Origin: Gp6-AA40 sp036407095
GTDB taxonomy: Bacteria; Acidobacteriota; Vicinamibacteria; Vicinamibacterales; UBA2999
Direction of reading: 5' to 3'
DNA length: 64,000 nucleotides
NCBI GenBank assembly: GCA_036407095.1
Contig: DASWZV010000085.1
Coordinates: forward strand, 62,001 to 126,000
The notes beneath the pieces were generated by a model, which was given only the letters and a program-made list of their open reading frames with translations, was not told the origin of the DNA and did not search any database. A program made the position numbers and the translations under genes. The stretch's first letter is position 1, and each line of letters begins with the position of its first letter. Below, piece after piece: positions 49,231 through 57,777 of the stretch.

Positions 49231-50444
49231 TCGTGGTCGAAGTCCTTCGGTTGATCGCTGCGCTGGTGCTGATCGTCATGACCGTCGAACTGATCAGCCG
49301 CGCCCGCCTGAAGCACAGAGCCCGGTACTACGTATTTCCTCCAGGACTTCGACTTCGCATCCATCCCGATCGTGAGGTATTTCCGAAACATCCACACACC
49401 CTGAACTTCGTCATCAACAGCGAGGGCGAGCGGGGTGACGAGCCCCCGACCTCCACCGAGGGTCTCTTCCGCGTGCTCGTCGCGGGCGGGAGTCAGCCCG
49501 AAGGCTACTTCCTCGATCAGGACACGACGTGGCCCGCCGTCGTACAGCGCCGGCTTCGTCGGTCCGATCGCCTCGCAACACTGGGCGCGTCGAGGGTGCA
49601 CGTCGGCGCCATTGCTCGATCCGGTGTCGGCTCCGAGGGGCTCGATGTGATCTTGAGCCGCATCCTGCCGCAGTATCCGCGCCTGCAGCTCGTCATCATC
49701 ATGGTCGGCGCGACCGACGTGCTGCGGTGGATCGAGCTCGGAACGCCGGATGTATTCCCGCCGATCGTCGTCAGCGATGTCTTCCAGTGCCACCCCGAAG
49801 GACCGTTCGGGTGGACGCCGCAGTCTCTCGCGATGACGGAGATGATTCGCCGAGCGCGACGGCGATGGCTGCGGCCGGTCAACGTGGACGACCATGCCGG
49901 GCGTTGGATTGGCCGCGCGCGCAGGATGCGCGCGCGTGCGACGACGGTCCGCACCGTGATTCGCGATCCCGAGCCGATGCTCGACCACTTCGAGCACCAT
50001 TTCCGTCGGCTGTTGTTGTCGGCCAAGGCGCACGCCGATCGGGTGCTCGTGGTCCGACAGCCGTGGTTCGACAAGGTCTGTTCACGTGACGAGGCCGCGT
50101 CGATGTGGCACGGTGGCGTGGGCCAGGCCTGGCGCGAGGAGGTCACGACCTACTACTCGCTCGAGGTCTTCCCGCAGTTGATGGGCGCGCTCGACGCGCG
50201 CGCGGCTGCGGTGGCACGCGAGGTGGACGTCGAGCAGGTCGATCTCATGCCGGTTCTCGAGCAGACTCTGCGAACGTGCTACGACGGTTTGCACGTCACG
50301 ATCAGGGGCGCCCGCCAGGTGGCGGACGCCGTCACCGCGGCTATCCTGCACGAAGAACAGCCTCGCCGCGATACGCCCGGACGGCACGTCGTTGTCGGGC
50401 AGGATGAGCCGTCGTCGACGCGGGAAGAACTCCGCGCGTCGTAG
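49227..50444 (+). CDS. Membrane-anchored SGNH/GDSL-like hydrolase
   Basis: 405 aa, ATGA coupled. One N-terminal membrane helix (VLRLIAALVLIVMTVELIS). SGNH pattern: RVLVAGGSQPEGYFLDQDTTWPAVVQRRL (nucleophile Ser in GGS), VHVGAIARSGVGSEGL (oxyanion Gly), LVIIMVGATDVLRW (Asn position reads VGATD), and TCYDGLHVTIRGARQVADAV (Asp-x2-His). Such proteins add or remove O-acetyl groups on exopolysaccharides. It ends the first long overlap-coupled block; a 64-bp gap follows. Confidence 0.75.
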   Translation: MIVVEVLRLIAALVLIVMTVELISRARLKHRARYYVFPPGLRLRIHPDREVFPKHPHTLNFVINSEGERGDEPPTSTEGLFRVLVAGGSQPEGYFLDQDTTWPAVVQRRLRRSDRLATLGASRVHVGAIARSGVGSEGLDVILSRILPQYPRLQLVIIMVGATDVLRWIELGTPDVFPPIVVSDVFQCHPEGPFGWTPQSLAMTEMIRRARRRWLRPVNVDDHAGRWIGRARRMRARATTVRTVIRDPEPMLDHFEHHFRRLLLSAKAHADRVLVVRQPWFDKVCSRDEAASMWHGGVGQAWREEVTTYYSLEVFPQLMGALDARAAAVAREVDVEQVDLMPVLEQTLRTCYDGLHVTIRGARQVADAVTAAILHEEQPRRDTPGRHVVVGQDEPSSTREELRAS

Positions 50445-50508
50445 TGCTCCCTGAACACGCTTCCACCAGCCAATCCGGATCTTTCTTCGATGATCCTCAG
50501 GCATTCTC

Positions 50509-51858
50509 ATGAGTGACGCTGGGTCGATTCGGGTCGATGCTCTCTCTCATGCAACTCGCGGGTGGCCATCGGCAGCACCGTCGGCGCAGCCAACGACGTC
50601 CACACCAGATCGAGAGTGGGATCCCGTACTGATATGCATTGCCGGCTACGTCCTCACGGCCGTCGGCCGCGTGCATGATTTGTTTCCAACGCTGAGCGTC
50701 GTCCGACCCGCGATCGTGACGGGTCTCCTCTCGATCATCCTTTTCGCCCTCGACGATCGGCCGGTCCGCCGATGGAAGTGGATCGCCTCGAATACGACCT
50801 ACTGGCTGATGGCGCTGTTCGCCTGGTCGGTGCTGTCGATACCGGGCGCGCTCGTTCCGGGCCACAGCTTCGACTTCGTGCTGAACGGTTTCATCAAGAC
50901 CGTGATCATGGTTCCCGTGATCGCGGGCGTGATCCGCGGTCGTCGCGACGTCGAGCGCATCGCGAGCGTGGTGTTCTGGGCCGCCGCGCTGTACGCGACC
51001 GTCGTGCTCGTGCGGTTCGACGTTGGAGAGGGCAGCAACTGGCGGCTGGGGCACCTCTACTACTACGACGCGAACGATTTCGCGACGTTTGCCGTCGCAG
51101 CCATGCCGATCGGAGTCTACCTCGCGTATACGTCGCGATCGTGGTTCCTGCGCGTCATGACAGTTGGCGGCCTGGTTGTCCTCAGCGCTGCGTTCGCCCG
51201 ATCTGGATCGCGCGGCGGCTTCCTCGCCCTGCTCGTCACCGGGCTCTTCCTCATGTTCAGCTTCCGCGCCATCTCCATCGCCAAGCGAGTCGCGGCGGTC
51301 GCGGTGATCGGCTTGGTGCTGGTGGGCGCGGCGACCGATCGGTACTGGAGGCAAATGGGCACGATTCTGTCTGACAACGACTACAACCAGACAGAAGAGA
51401 CCGGTCGCCTGCAAATCTGGCAGCGGGGTCTGGTGTACGTCGTTCAGCATCCGGTGCTGGGCGTGGGGGCCGACAACTTTCAAGCGGCTGAGGGCATGCT
51501 GTCGCCCATGGCGAACCGGCAGCAGTACGGCGTCGGCGTGAAATGGAGCGCGCCGCACAACACCTTGGTTCAAGTGTGCGCCGAACTGGGCATACCGGGG
51601 CTGGTGTTCTTCGTCGGCATGCTCGCCGGCGCGTTCCGGTCGCTCAAGCGTCCGCCGCGGACCTTGCGTGATCGGTCAGGCCGTCCTCCGGTGCCTCTGG
51701 CGCTGAAGACGGCGCTCAGCGCGTCGCTCGTCGGATTCATCGTTGGTTCCCTCTTCCTCTCGCTCGCGTATACCGAGCTCTTGTACACACTCATCGCGCT
51801 AGCCATTGGCGTGGACAAGATCGAGCGTCGGTTCCGACGCTCCCTGGTTGTCGCGTGA
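50509..51858 (+). CDS. O-antigen polymerase/ligase (Wzy/WaaL superfamily)
   Basis: 449 aa, about 10-12 transmembrane helices. The large periplasmic loop has the Wzy_C motif set: AFARSGSRGGFLALLVTGLFLMFSF, ETGRLQIWQRGLVYVVQHPVLGVGADNF, and KWSAPHNTLVQVCAELGIPGLVFFVGML (PHN...E.G). It probably polymerises EPS repeat units in the periplasm. The N-terminal ~30 residues are Ser/Thr-rich and soluble. ATG-initiated after a 64-bp spacer, then GTGA overlap with the next gene. Confidence 0.88.
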   Translation: MSDAGSIRVDALSHATRGWPSAAPSAQPTTSTPDREWDPVLICIAGYVLTAVGRVHDLFPTLSVVRPAIVTGLLSIILFALDDRPVRRWKWIASNTTYWLMALFAWSVLSIPGALVPGHSFDFVLNGFIKTVIMVPVIAGVIRGRRDVERIASVVFWAAALYATVVLVRFDVGEGSNWRLGHLYYYDANDFATFAVAAMPIGVYLAYTSRSWFLRVMTVGGLVVLSAAFARSGSRGGFLALLVTGLFLMFSFRAISIAKRVAAVAVIGLVLVGAATDRYWRQMGTILSDNDYNQTEETGRLQIWQRGLVYVVQHPVLGVGADNFQAAEGMLSPMANRQQYGVGVKWSAPHNTLVQVCAELGIPGLVFFVGMLAGAFRSLKRPPRTLRDRSGRPPVPLALKTALSASLVGFIVGSLFLSLAYTELLYTLIALAIGVDKIERRFRRSLVVA

Positions 51859-52766
51859 TACACCTCGAGCGGGTCGGTGCCGCACTCTACTACCGCGGGC
51901 TCCGGGCCGTCGGCGCAACCTGTCTTCGACGGCTCACCGCGAACGCCGGACTGATCCTCTGCTACCACAACGTCGTGTGGCGCGACGACGATCAGATCGG
52001 CGATCCGAAACTCCACCTCCCGCTGGAACGATTCGAGTCGCAGGTCCGATGGCTCATCGATCACTACGACGTGATCTCGTTGTCGGCGTTCGTCGATCGA
52101 CTCGTTGACGGTGGGTCGCTCAACGAAACCGCCGTCATCACGTTCGATGACGGCTACGCCGGCGTGTTCGACTACGCCGTGCCGCTGCTCGACGACCTCG
52201 ACGTGCCCGCGACCGTGTTCGTGATTGCGGACGCGCCCGGCCGATCGATGGGGTTCTGGTGGGATCGTCCTGAGGTCGTGTCGTTTCATGGGAGAGGCCG
52301 CGACCGCTGGCTGACGGATCTCCATGGCGACGAAGGAGCGATCCTGAGACAGATGAAGGTGGCGCGCAGTCCGGATCTGCCCGCGTCGTTCTGGCCGGCC
52401 GAGTGGTTCGAGATCCGCAGTGCCACACGCGGTCAGATCGACGTCGGTGTGCACTCGGCGACGCATCGCGCGTTGACGACGCTGCCCGACCAGGAGCTCG
52501 AAAACGAGATCGAGACCAGCCGGCTGATCGTGCAGCGGGCGACAGGCCTCACCCCGGCGTTCTTTGCCTATCCCTATGGTCTATGGGACCAGCGTGTGCG
52601 TGCTGCGGTGCGCGCCGCGGGATACCGCGCGTCGCTGGGGCTCGGTTCTGGTTTGAATGACACCGGCGCCGACCCGTGGACCTTGCAGCGTGTCAACGTG
52701 CACAGCGCTGCTTCCGACGCCGCGTTCGAAGCGTGGAGTGCGGGCTTTCACGCATGGAGGGCGTGA
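51855..52766 (+). CDS. Polysaccharide deacetylase (NodB-like), third copy
   Basis: 303 aa, GTG start. LILCYHNVVWRDDDQIGDPKLHLPLERFESQVRWLIDHYDVISLSAFVD, AVITFDDGYAGVFDYAVPLL (metal Asp), PATVFVIADAPGRSMGFWWD, GQIDVGVHSATHRALTTLPDQELENEI (His pair), and PAFFAYPYGLWDQRVRAAVRAAGYRASLGLGSGLN. A short insert (VVSFHGRGRDRWLTDLHGDEGAILRQMK) separates the two halves of the barrel. It carries no signal peptide. Confidence 0.88.
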   Translation: MIHLERVGAALYYRGLRAVGATCLRRLTANAGLILCYHNVVWRDDDQIGDPKLHLPLERFESQVRWLIDHYDVISLSAFVDRLVDGGSLNETAVITFDDGYAGVFDYAVPLLDDLDVPATVFVIADAPGRSMGFWWDRPEVVSFHGRGRDRWLTDLHGDEGAILRQMKVARSPDLPASFWPAEWFEIRSATRGQIDVGVHSATHRALTTLPDQELENEIETSRLIVQRATGLTPAFFAYPYGLWDQRVRAAVRAAGYRASLGLGSGLNDTGADPWTLQRVNVHSAASDAAFEAWSAGFHAWRA

Positions 52767-53896
52767 TGAGGGGTGCCTCGGACGTCCTGGGCAGAGGCCG
52801 CCTCGCGCAGTTGATTGGGTCCGACGGACCCGGCGGCGCGGAGCGAGTCGTTGTTGAAGTAGCGACTGCGTTGCAGCGGTCGGGCGTCGAGACCGTGGTG
52901 TTCGTGCCGAAGCATGGCGAAGGGTGGCTGGAACGGCAGCTCGCGGGATCGGGCGTCTCGGTGGAGCATTACCATCTCGCGCGGCCGCTATCGCCCGCCT
53001 CGGCCCGGGCGCTGGCGGACACGTTCCGCCGGCAGCGCGTGACCGTGGCCCACAGTCACGAGTTCTCGATGGGCGTGTACGGCGCGTGGGCCTCGTGGCT
53101 CGTCGGCATTCCCCATGTCATGACGATGCATGGTGGGCGCTATTACGCCGAGCGGCTTCGGCGACGGCTGGCGCTGCGCACCGCAGTGTCGGTGAGTGCG
53201 CAGGCGGTGGCGGTGTCGACGACCTGTGCGCGTGACATGAGCCGTGCCCTCGGCATCCGGCGCTCGCGCATCCGCATGATTCCCAACGGCGTTCGCTTCG
53301 TGCCGCCGCGCCGTGTGACGCTGCGGAACGAGCTGGGTCTCGGCGCCTCGGATCGACTCGTCGTCTCGCTGGGCAGCCTCTATCCGGTCAAAGGTCACGT
53401 CCATTTGATCGATGCGGTCGCGCGACTCCGCGATCGTCATCCGCGGCTGCACCTCGCCATCGGCGGGCGCGGCGACCAGGCGGACAGCCTCGTCGCGCGC
53501 GCCTCGGCGCACGGCATTCAGGATCGGGTGCACCTGCTGGGGCTGCGATCGGACGTCGAAGGCGTACTGGCGGCGGCCGACGTATTCGCGCTGCCGTCGC
53601 TCTCTGAAGCGATGCCGCTGGCGTTACTCGAGGCGATGTTCGCTCGCTGCCCGATCGTGGCGAGCGATGTGGGCGATGTCAGCATCGCGCTCGATCGCGG
53701 AAGCGCAGGCCTGCTGGTGCGGCCCGGCGATGCCGAGTCGCTCGCGGCGGCCCTCGATTCTCTCCTGTCCAACGAAGTTCAGGCCCATGCGTTCGGTGAA
53801 CGCGCCGAGCGGCGCGCGCGCGCCGAGTACGACTTATCGCGGATGGTCGATCGGTACGTCGATGTCTATCGATCCGCACTCGGGAGACAGCAATGA
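52766..53896 (+). CDS. GT4-family glycosyltransferase
   Basis: 376 aa. The ATG at 52766 overlaps the previous TGA and has GGAGG five nucleotides upstream, which decides it over ATG 52754. RLAQLIGSDGPGGAERVVVEVATALQRSGVETVVFVPKHGEG, VAHSHEFSMGVYGAWASWLVGIPHVMTMHG, IRMIPNGVRF, VVSLGSLYPVKGHVHLIDAVARL, LHLAIGGRGDQADSL, DVFALPSLSEAMPLALLEAMFARCPIVASDVGDV. Standard GT-B retaining transferase of the EPS pathway. Confidence 0.9.
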   Translation: MRGASDVLGRGRLAQLIGSDGPGGAERVVVEVATALQRSGVETVVFVPKHGEGWLERQLAGSGVSVEHYHLARPLSPASARALADTFRRQRVTVAHSHEFSMGVYGAWASWLVGIPHVMTMHGGRYYAERLRRRLALRTAVSVSAQAVAVSTTCARDMSRALGIRRSRIRMIPNGVRFVPPRRVTLRNELGLGASDRLVVSLGSLYPVKGHVHLIDAVARLRDRHPRLHLAIGGRGDQADSLVARASAHGIQDRVHLLGLRSDVEGVLAAADVFALPSLSEAMPLALLEAMFARCPIVASDVGDVSIALDRGSAGLLVRPGDAESLAAALDSLLSNEVQAHAFGERAERRARAEYDLSRMVDRYVDVYRSALGRQQ

Positions 53897-54924
53897 TCGA
53901 ACAGGTCTCCTTCCCCCACGGCTCCCGGACGGCGCTCTGGATCACCTGGGAACATCGTCGGAGGACGCTCGAGCTGTCACAGTCGCTGTCGATCGAGCTC
54001 TGCGAGCTCACCTCGCCGCGCTCGCCCGTCCTGCGCTATGTCGTGCTGCTCACGCGTACCACCATCTGCCTGCTCCGGCGTCGCCCCGCGCTGATCGTGG
54101 TGCAGTGCCCGTCGGTCGTCCTCGGACTCTGGGTGGCGCTGCTCAAACCGCTGCTGCGATTTTCGCTGGTGGCCGATTTGCACAACGAAGCGGTCCGGCC
54201 GTTCAACTACTCGAGCTCGATCTACGAATCGATGCTCGCGTTCATTCATGTCACGGCCGATCTGTGCCTGGTGAGCAATGAACACCTCATCGACGCGGTG
54301 GAGCAGTCCGGCGGCAGGGCGTTCGTACTCCCCGACAAACTGCCCGATATGCGGCCGCGCCCGATGGTTCCCGCCGGTCCCACCCGGAGCGTCGTCTTCG
54401 TCTGCACCTACGCACCGGACGAACCGTTCCGCGAGGTCATCGAAGCCGCGCGTGGGATTGACCCGACCGTGACCGTGTTCGTGACCGGCAGCTACCGCCG
54501 TGTCGAGCCGCTGCATCCGCCAGAAAATGTCTATCTCACCGGGGACGTGTCCGAACGTGATTATGTTGCGCTCCTCCAGACGGCCGACGTGATCGTCGAC
54601 CTGACCGATATCGTTGACTGCCTCGTATGCGGCGCGTACGAGGCGGTTGCTCTGGGCAAGCCGCTCGTGACGTCCGACACCGCCGCGCTTCGCGAGTACT
54701 TCAATCGCGGGACGGTGTACACCAAGCACGACAGCCAGTCGCTGGCGGCCGCCATGTCCTACGCACTCGAGCACTCGGATGAACTGGCAGCCGAGATGAG
54801 AACGCTGCGCGTCGAACTGGCCCGTGACTGGGTCCGTCAACGCGATGCGCTCCGGCGGCTGCTGCAACTCGATGAGTCGGGCCGGACGGCCAACGATCTC
54901 ATCCCGCTGCCGATGCGGCACTAG
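53893..54924 (+). CDS. Glycosyltransferase (GT-B, GT4-like)
   Basis: 343 aa, ATGA overlap. ALIVVQCPSVVLGLWVALLKPLLRFSLVADLHNEAVRPFNYSSSIYESMLAFIHVTADLCLVSNEHLIDAV forms the acceptor-side domain. SVVFVCTYAPDEPFREVIEAARGI, VTVFVTGSYRRVEPLHPPENVYLTGDVSERDYVALLQTADVIVDLTDIVDCLVCGAYEAVALGKPLVTSDTAALREYF forms the nucleotide-sugar domain. The usual E-x7-E is present as a variant (CGAYEAVALGKP). Sugar specificity is unknown. A 72-bp gap without a clear hairpin-plus-T tract follows. Confidence 0.82.
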   Translation: MIEQVSFPHGSRTALWITWEHRRRTLELSQSLSIELCELTSPRSPVLRYVVLLTRTTICLLRRRPALIVVQCPSVVLGLWVALLKPLLRFSLVADLHNEAVRPFNYSSSIYESMLAFIHVTADLCLVSNEHLIDAVEQSGGRAFVLPDKLPDMRPRPMVPAGPTRSVVFVCTYAPDEPFREVIEAARGIDPTVTVFVTGSYRRVEPLHPPENVYLTGDVSERDYVALLQTADVIVDLTDIVDCLVCGAYEAVALGKPLVTSDTAALREYFNRGTVYTKHDSQSLAAAMSYALEHSDELAAEMRTLRVELARDWVRQRDALRRLLQLDESGRTANDLIPLPMRH

Positions 54925-54996
54925 CCCGCGCGGGTTCCACCCTGTCTGTTCTCTGCGGATTCCCTACCCCGCGGCTGTTCGTTCACATCACCCACC

Positions 54997-56205
54997 ATGT
55001 GGAAACGGTTCGTTCACCACCTTCGCTGCCCTGTATCCGGGGAACCACTGACGCTCGTCCCTTTCCAGGAGGCCGATGCTCTGGTCACCGACCAGATGGC
55101 GGCTGCCGCCGAGGCCGCAGGATACTCGCGCTCGACGCGTGAGTTCGCGCGGCGTGTCGACGCTGGTGTACTGCTCGCACCGTCTGCCGGGTTGGCGTAT
55201 CCAATCGCTCGTGGCGTACCGCTGATGCTTCCGTACGAGACCGCGCTGCACGCGCAGTTCGCACGCGAGTTCTCAGGGGAGCTCTCGAATCTCGGCCCCC
55301 GCTACCGTTTTCCGTCGTGTTGTCCGCGACCGGGCGAACATGCCCTGCTGCGTTCGTTCAGCCGCAAGTGGGCCGGCTACCGCTATGACGGGGTCATCTG
55401 GGACGTGAGCTGGGAGGACAACGATCGGAGACTCGTCACCGAACTGGGTCTACGACAGCTTTCGAATGCGCCGCGAAACCTGCTCGAGGTGGGTTGCGGG
55501 ATCGGACTGACGACCGCACAGGCGCAACGACACCTCAAGGGAGATGCCGTTGGTGTGGATCTGAGCCTGCCGGTCGTGGGTGCCGCCGAACACTTCCGCG
55601 GACACCCGCTGCTGCATTTCGTCCAGGCATCGGCATTCTATCTGCCCTTCGAATCCGGTGCCTTCGACGTGATCTATTCGCGCGGGGCGCTGCATCACAC
55701 CGATTCGACCCGCGACGCGCTCATGGCTGTCGCAAAGCACTGCCGCCCCGGTGGCCGTTTCTATCTCTGGGTCCTCGGGCGTGGGTCGGTCAACGACACG
55801 GCGTTTCGACGGATGGCATACGCGGCCGAGATCGCCCTCCGGCCGATTCTCAGTCGCGCCCCCGGTGTCATCAGCACGGCGATGCTTGCACCGATTGCGC
55901 TCGGGTACGTCGGCTTCAATCGTCTTCGACGCCGCTCGAACGGCAGTGTCCAGAGCTTCACGTTCCAAGGTGCCCTGGACTCGGCGCGTGATCGTTTCAC
56001 GCCAAGGTACGCCCATCGTCAGGACGCCGAACAGGTTGTGGCGTGGTTTCGTGAGGCCGGCTTCGAGGGTATCGAAGTCGTCGATTGGCGGGAGATCCCC
56101 AGTGCCGATCAGGATGACTACCGTCGCAACACCGGTGTTCGCGGCGCGCGTCCCGCGGCGGCATCAGACACCTCAGTCCCTGCGCCAGTGGCGCGCACAT
56201 CCTGA
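54997..56205 (+). CDS. SAM-dependent methyltransferase with Trm112-like N-terminus
   Basis: 402 aa. The N-terminal ~90 residues resemble a Trm112-like zinc-knuckle segment (FVHHLRCPVSGEPLTLVPF, GLAYPIARGVPLMLP), with the later cysteines lost. Class I methyltransferase motifs: NLLEVGCGIGLTTAQAQ (motif I), AVGVDLSLPVVGAAEHF (II), FYLPFESGAFDVIYSRGALHHTDS (IV), LMAVAKHCRPGGRFYLWVLGRG (V). It probably methylates an EPS sugar or lipid-linked intermediate. The tail is Ala/Ser/Pro-rich. Confidence 0.85.
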   Translation: MWKRFVHHLRCPVSGEPLTLVPFQEADALVTDQMAAAAEAAGYSRSTREFARRVDAGVLLAPSAGLAYPIARGVPLMLPYETALHAQFAREFSGELSNLGPRYRFPSCCPRPGEHALLRSFSRKWAGYRYDGVIWDVSWEDNDRRLVTELGLRQLSNAPRNLLEVGCGIGLTTAQAQRHLKGDAVGVDLSLPVVGAAEHFRGHPLLHFVQASAFYLPFESGAFDVIYSRGALHHTDSTRDALMAVAKHCRPGGRFYLWVLGRGSVNDTAFRRMAYAAEIALRPILSRAPGVISTAMLAPIALGYVGFNRLRRRSNGSVQSFTFQGALDSARDRFTPRYAHRQDAEQVVAWFREAGFEGIEVVDWREIPSADQDDYRRNTGVRGARPAAASDTSVPAPVARTS

Positions 56206-56229
56206 CGCAGTTGCCGAGGAATACCGCTG

Positions 56230-57516
56230 ATGACTCTCGAAACGACGTTGGTCGTCCTTGTTGCGGTAGGTATGAGCGCCGCCCTGTACGCGTATGTGGG
56301 GTTTCCCATGCTTGCGGCGATGCTCGGCGCCGTATGCACGCGGCGGCGTGCGCTCATCGATCGACGACACGAGCGTCGCAAGGTGACGGTGGTGATCTCG
56401 GCGTACAACGAGGAGCGCAGTCTCGAGGCGAAGATCCGCAACGTGCTCGAGACCGACTACCCGCACGACCGGCTCCAGGTGCTGGTCGTGTCGGACGCGT
56501 CCACGGACCGGACCGACGAGATCGCGCGGTCGTTCCATGACCGCGGTGTGCGGCTCATCGTCCAGCCCACCCGTCGGGGAAAGTCGCTGGGGCTGAACGA
56601 TGCGGTCGAAGCGGCGCGCGGCGACATCGTGGTATTCACCGACGCCAATGCCGCGTTCACGCCCGCGACGATTCCGACCCTGGTTCGCTACTTCACCGAT
56701 CCTGCGGTCGGGCTCGTCACCGGATACACCCGTCATGTGGCTCGCGGCGCGGGCGAGGTCGCACACGCGACGAACGTGTACACCTCGCTGGAGCGCGTCA
56801 TCAAGATCGCGGAGAGCCGCTGGGGGTGCTGCGTCGGCGCGGACGGGGCCGTATTTGCGCTGCGCCGCAGCCTGTTCACGCCGCTCCAGTACGATGACAT
56901 CAATGACTTCGTGATCCCGCTGAGCGTGATTCAGCAGGGATCCGAGTGCCTGTACGCCACAGGCGCATTCTGCCTGGAGCCGACCGGCGAGTCCGTGATG
57001 AGCGAGTTCCGACGGCAGGCGCGCATCACCAACCGGACGCTGCGCGCGCTCTGGCGGCATGCCGATCTCCTGAACCCGTTCCGCTTCGGACTGTTTTCGT
57101 TCTTTCTCTTCTCACACAAGATCGTGCGCTTTCTGGTTCCGGTATTGATGACCGTCGCGGTGCTGGCGCTTGGTCTGCTGGCCGGACTCCACATGCCCTC
57201 GCTCGTCGGAGCAGCGTTCATCGTCGCCGCGCTCGCGCTCGCCACGCGAAAGGCTCCGATACCTGAGGCAGGATTGGTGGCGCAGGTCGCGCGTCCTCTT
57301 CGCATGCTCGACATCGCGGTGACCATGCATGTCGCCGCGCTGCAGGGATGGTGGCACTTCCTCAATGGGCGTCGCGACGTGATCTGGCAGCACGATCGAG
57401 TGCAGAAGGAATCAGGAACCAGGAAGCGGGAATCAACAGGAAGCAGGAAGCAGGAAGCAACAATCAGTAAGGAATCAGATTCCTCAACAGTAGCGCTCAA
57501 GATCGCACCGGACTAA
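56230..57516 (+). CDS. GT2-family membrane glycosyltransferase with repeat-derived C-terminal tail
   Basis: 428 aa. N-terminal membrane helix, then GT-A domain: VTVVISAYNEERSLEAKIRNVLETDYPHDRLQVLVVSDASTDRTDEIA, GKSLGLNDAVEAARGDIVVFTDANAAF (DxN/DxD), CVGADGAVFALRRSLF, DDINDFVIPLSVIQQG, FRRQARITNRTLRAL (QxxRW-like region). Four C-terminal membrane helices follow. The last ~35 residues (QKESGTRKRESTGSRKQEAT...) are encoded by a GGAAGCAGGAATCA repeat tract and are not part of the family, so the original C-terminus has been replaced. Confidence 0.88.
   Translation: MTLETTLVVLVAVGMSAALYAYVGFPMLAAMLGAVCTRRRALIDRRHERRKVTVVISAYNEERSLEAKIRNVLETDYPHDRLQVLVVSDASTDRTDEIARSFHDRGVRLIVQPTRRGKSLGLNDAVEAARGDIVVFTDANAAFTPATIPTLVRYFTDPAVGLVTGYTRHVARGAGEVAHATNVYTSLERVIKIAESRWGCCVGADGAVFALRRSLFTPLQYDDINDFVIPLSVIQQGSECLYATGAFCLEPTGESVMSEFRRQARITNRTLRALWRHADLLNPFRFGLFSFFLFSHKIVRFLVPVLMTVAVLALGLLAGLHMPSLVGAAFIVAALALATRKAPIPEAGLVAQVARPLRMLDIAVTMHVAALQGWWHFLNGRRDVIWQHDRVQKESGTRKRESTGSRKQEATISKESDSSTVALKIAPD
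57404..57482. repeat. GGAAGCA/GGAATCA short-repeat tract inside the GT2 gene end
   Basis: Runs of AGGAATCAGGAACC, AGGAAGCGGGAATCA and AGGAAGCAGGAAGCAGGAAGC alternate through the last codons of the glycosyltransferase. They are followed at 57500-57521 by one unit like the GATCGCACCGAC family (AGATCGCACCGGACTAACGTG). The same GGAAGCAGGAATCAGGAA motif forms a hairpin at 61507-61573. Confidence 0.8.
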
Positions 57517-57539
57517 CGTGAACCCCCTCTTCGGCGCCG

Positions 57540-57715
57540 GTGGTCTCGCGAGCCGCGCGTCGATGGATGCGTCTGGGCCACGATCTGCTCGACAGCCAGA
57601 TCGTGGCCGGATCCTGCGCGATCATTTCAACGGGCGAGAGACCCACGACACGCTGATCTGGTCGCTCGTCGTCTTTCAAACCTGGTTCGATCTCGACGTC
57701 GACGGTATCCCGCGG
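57540..57715 (+). pseudogene. Remnant of asparagine synthetase (AsnB) C-terminus
   Basis: In the 261-bp gap after the GT2 gene, one frame reads RGRILRDHFNGRETHDTLIW followed by SLVVFQTWFDLD (57608-57697). This matches the usual C-terminal pattern of glutamine-hydrolysing asparagine synthetases (LL..H..G..D....LW.LL..ELW). No other part of the enzyme is present. EPS clusters of the XrtA type normally carry one or two such amidotransferase genes, so this is probably the tail left after a deletion. The frame continues past 57715 without known similarity. Confidence 0.6.
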
Positions 57716-57777
57716 GCCACACAGCGCGCCGTGCCGGCGGCCTCATTCTGTCCGGCGGAGGTGGCGTCCCCTTGGCC

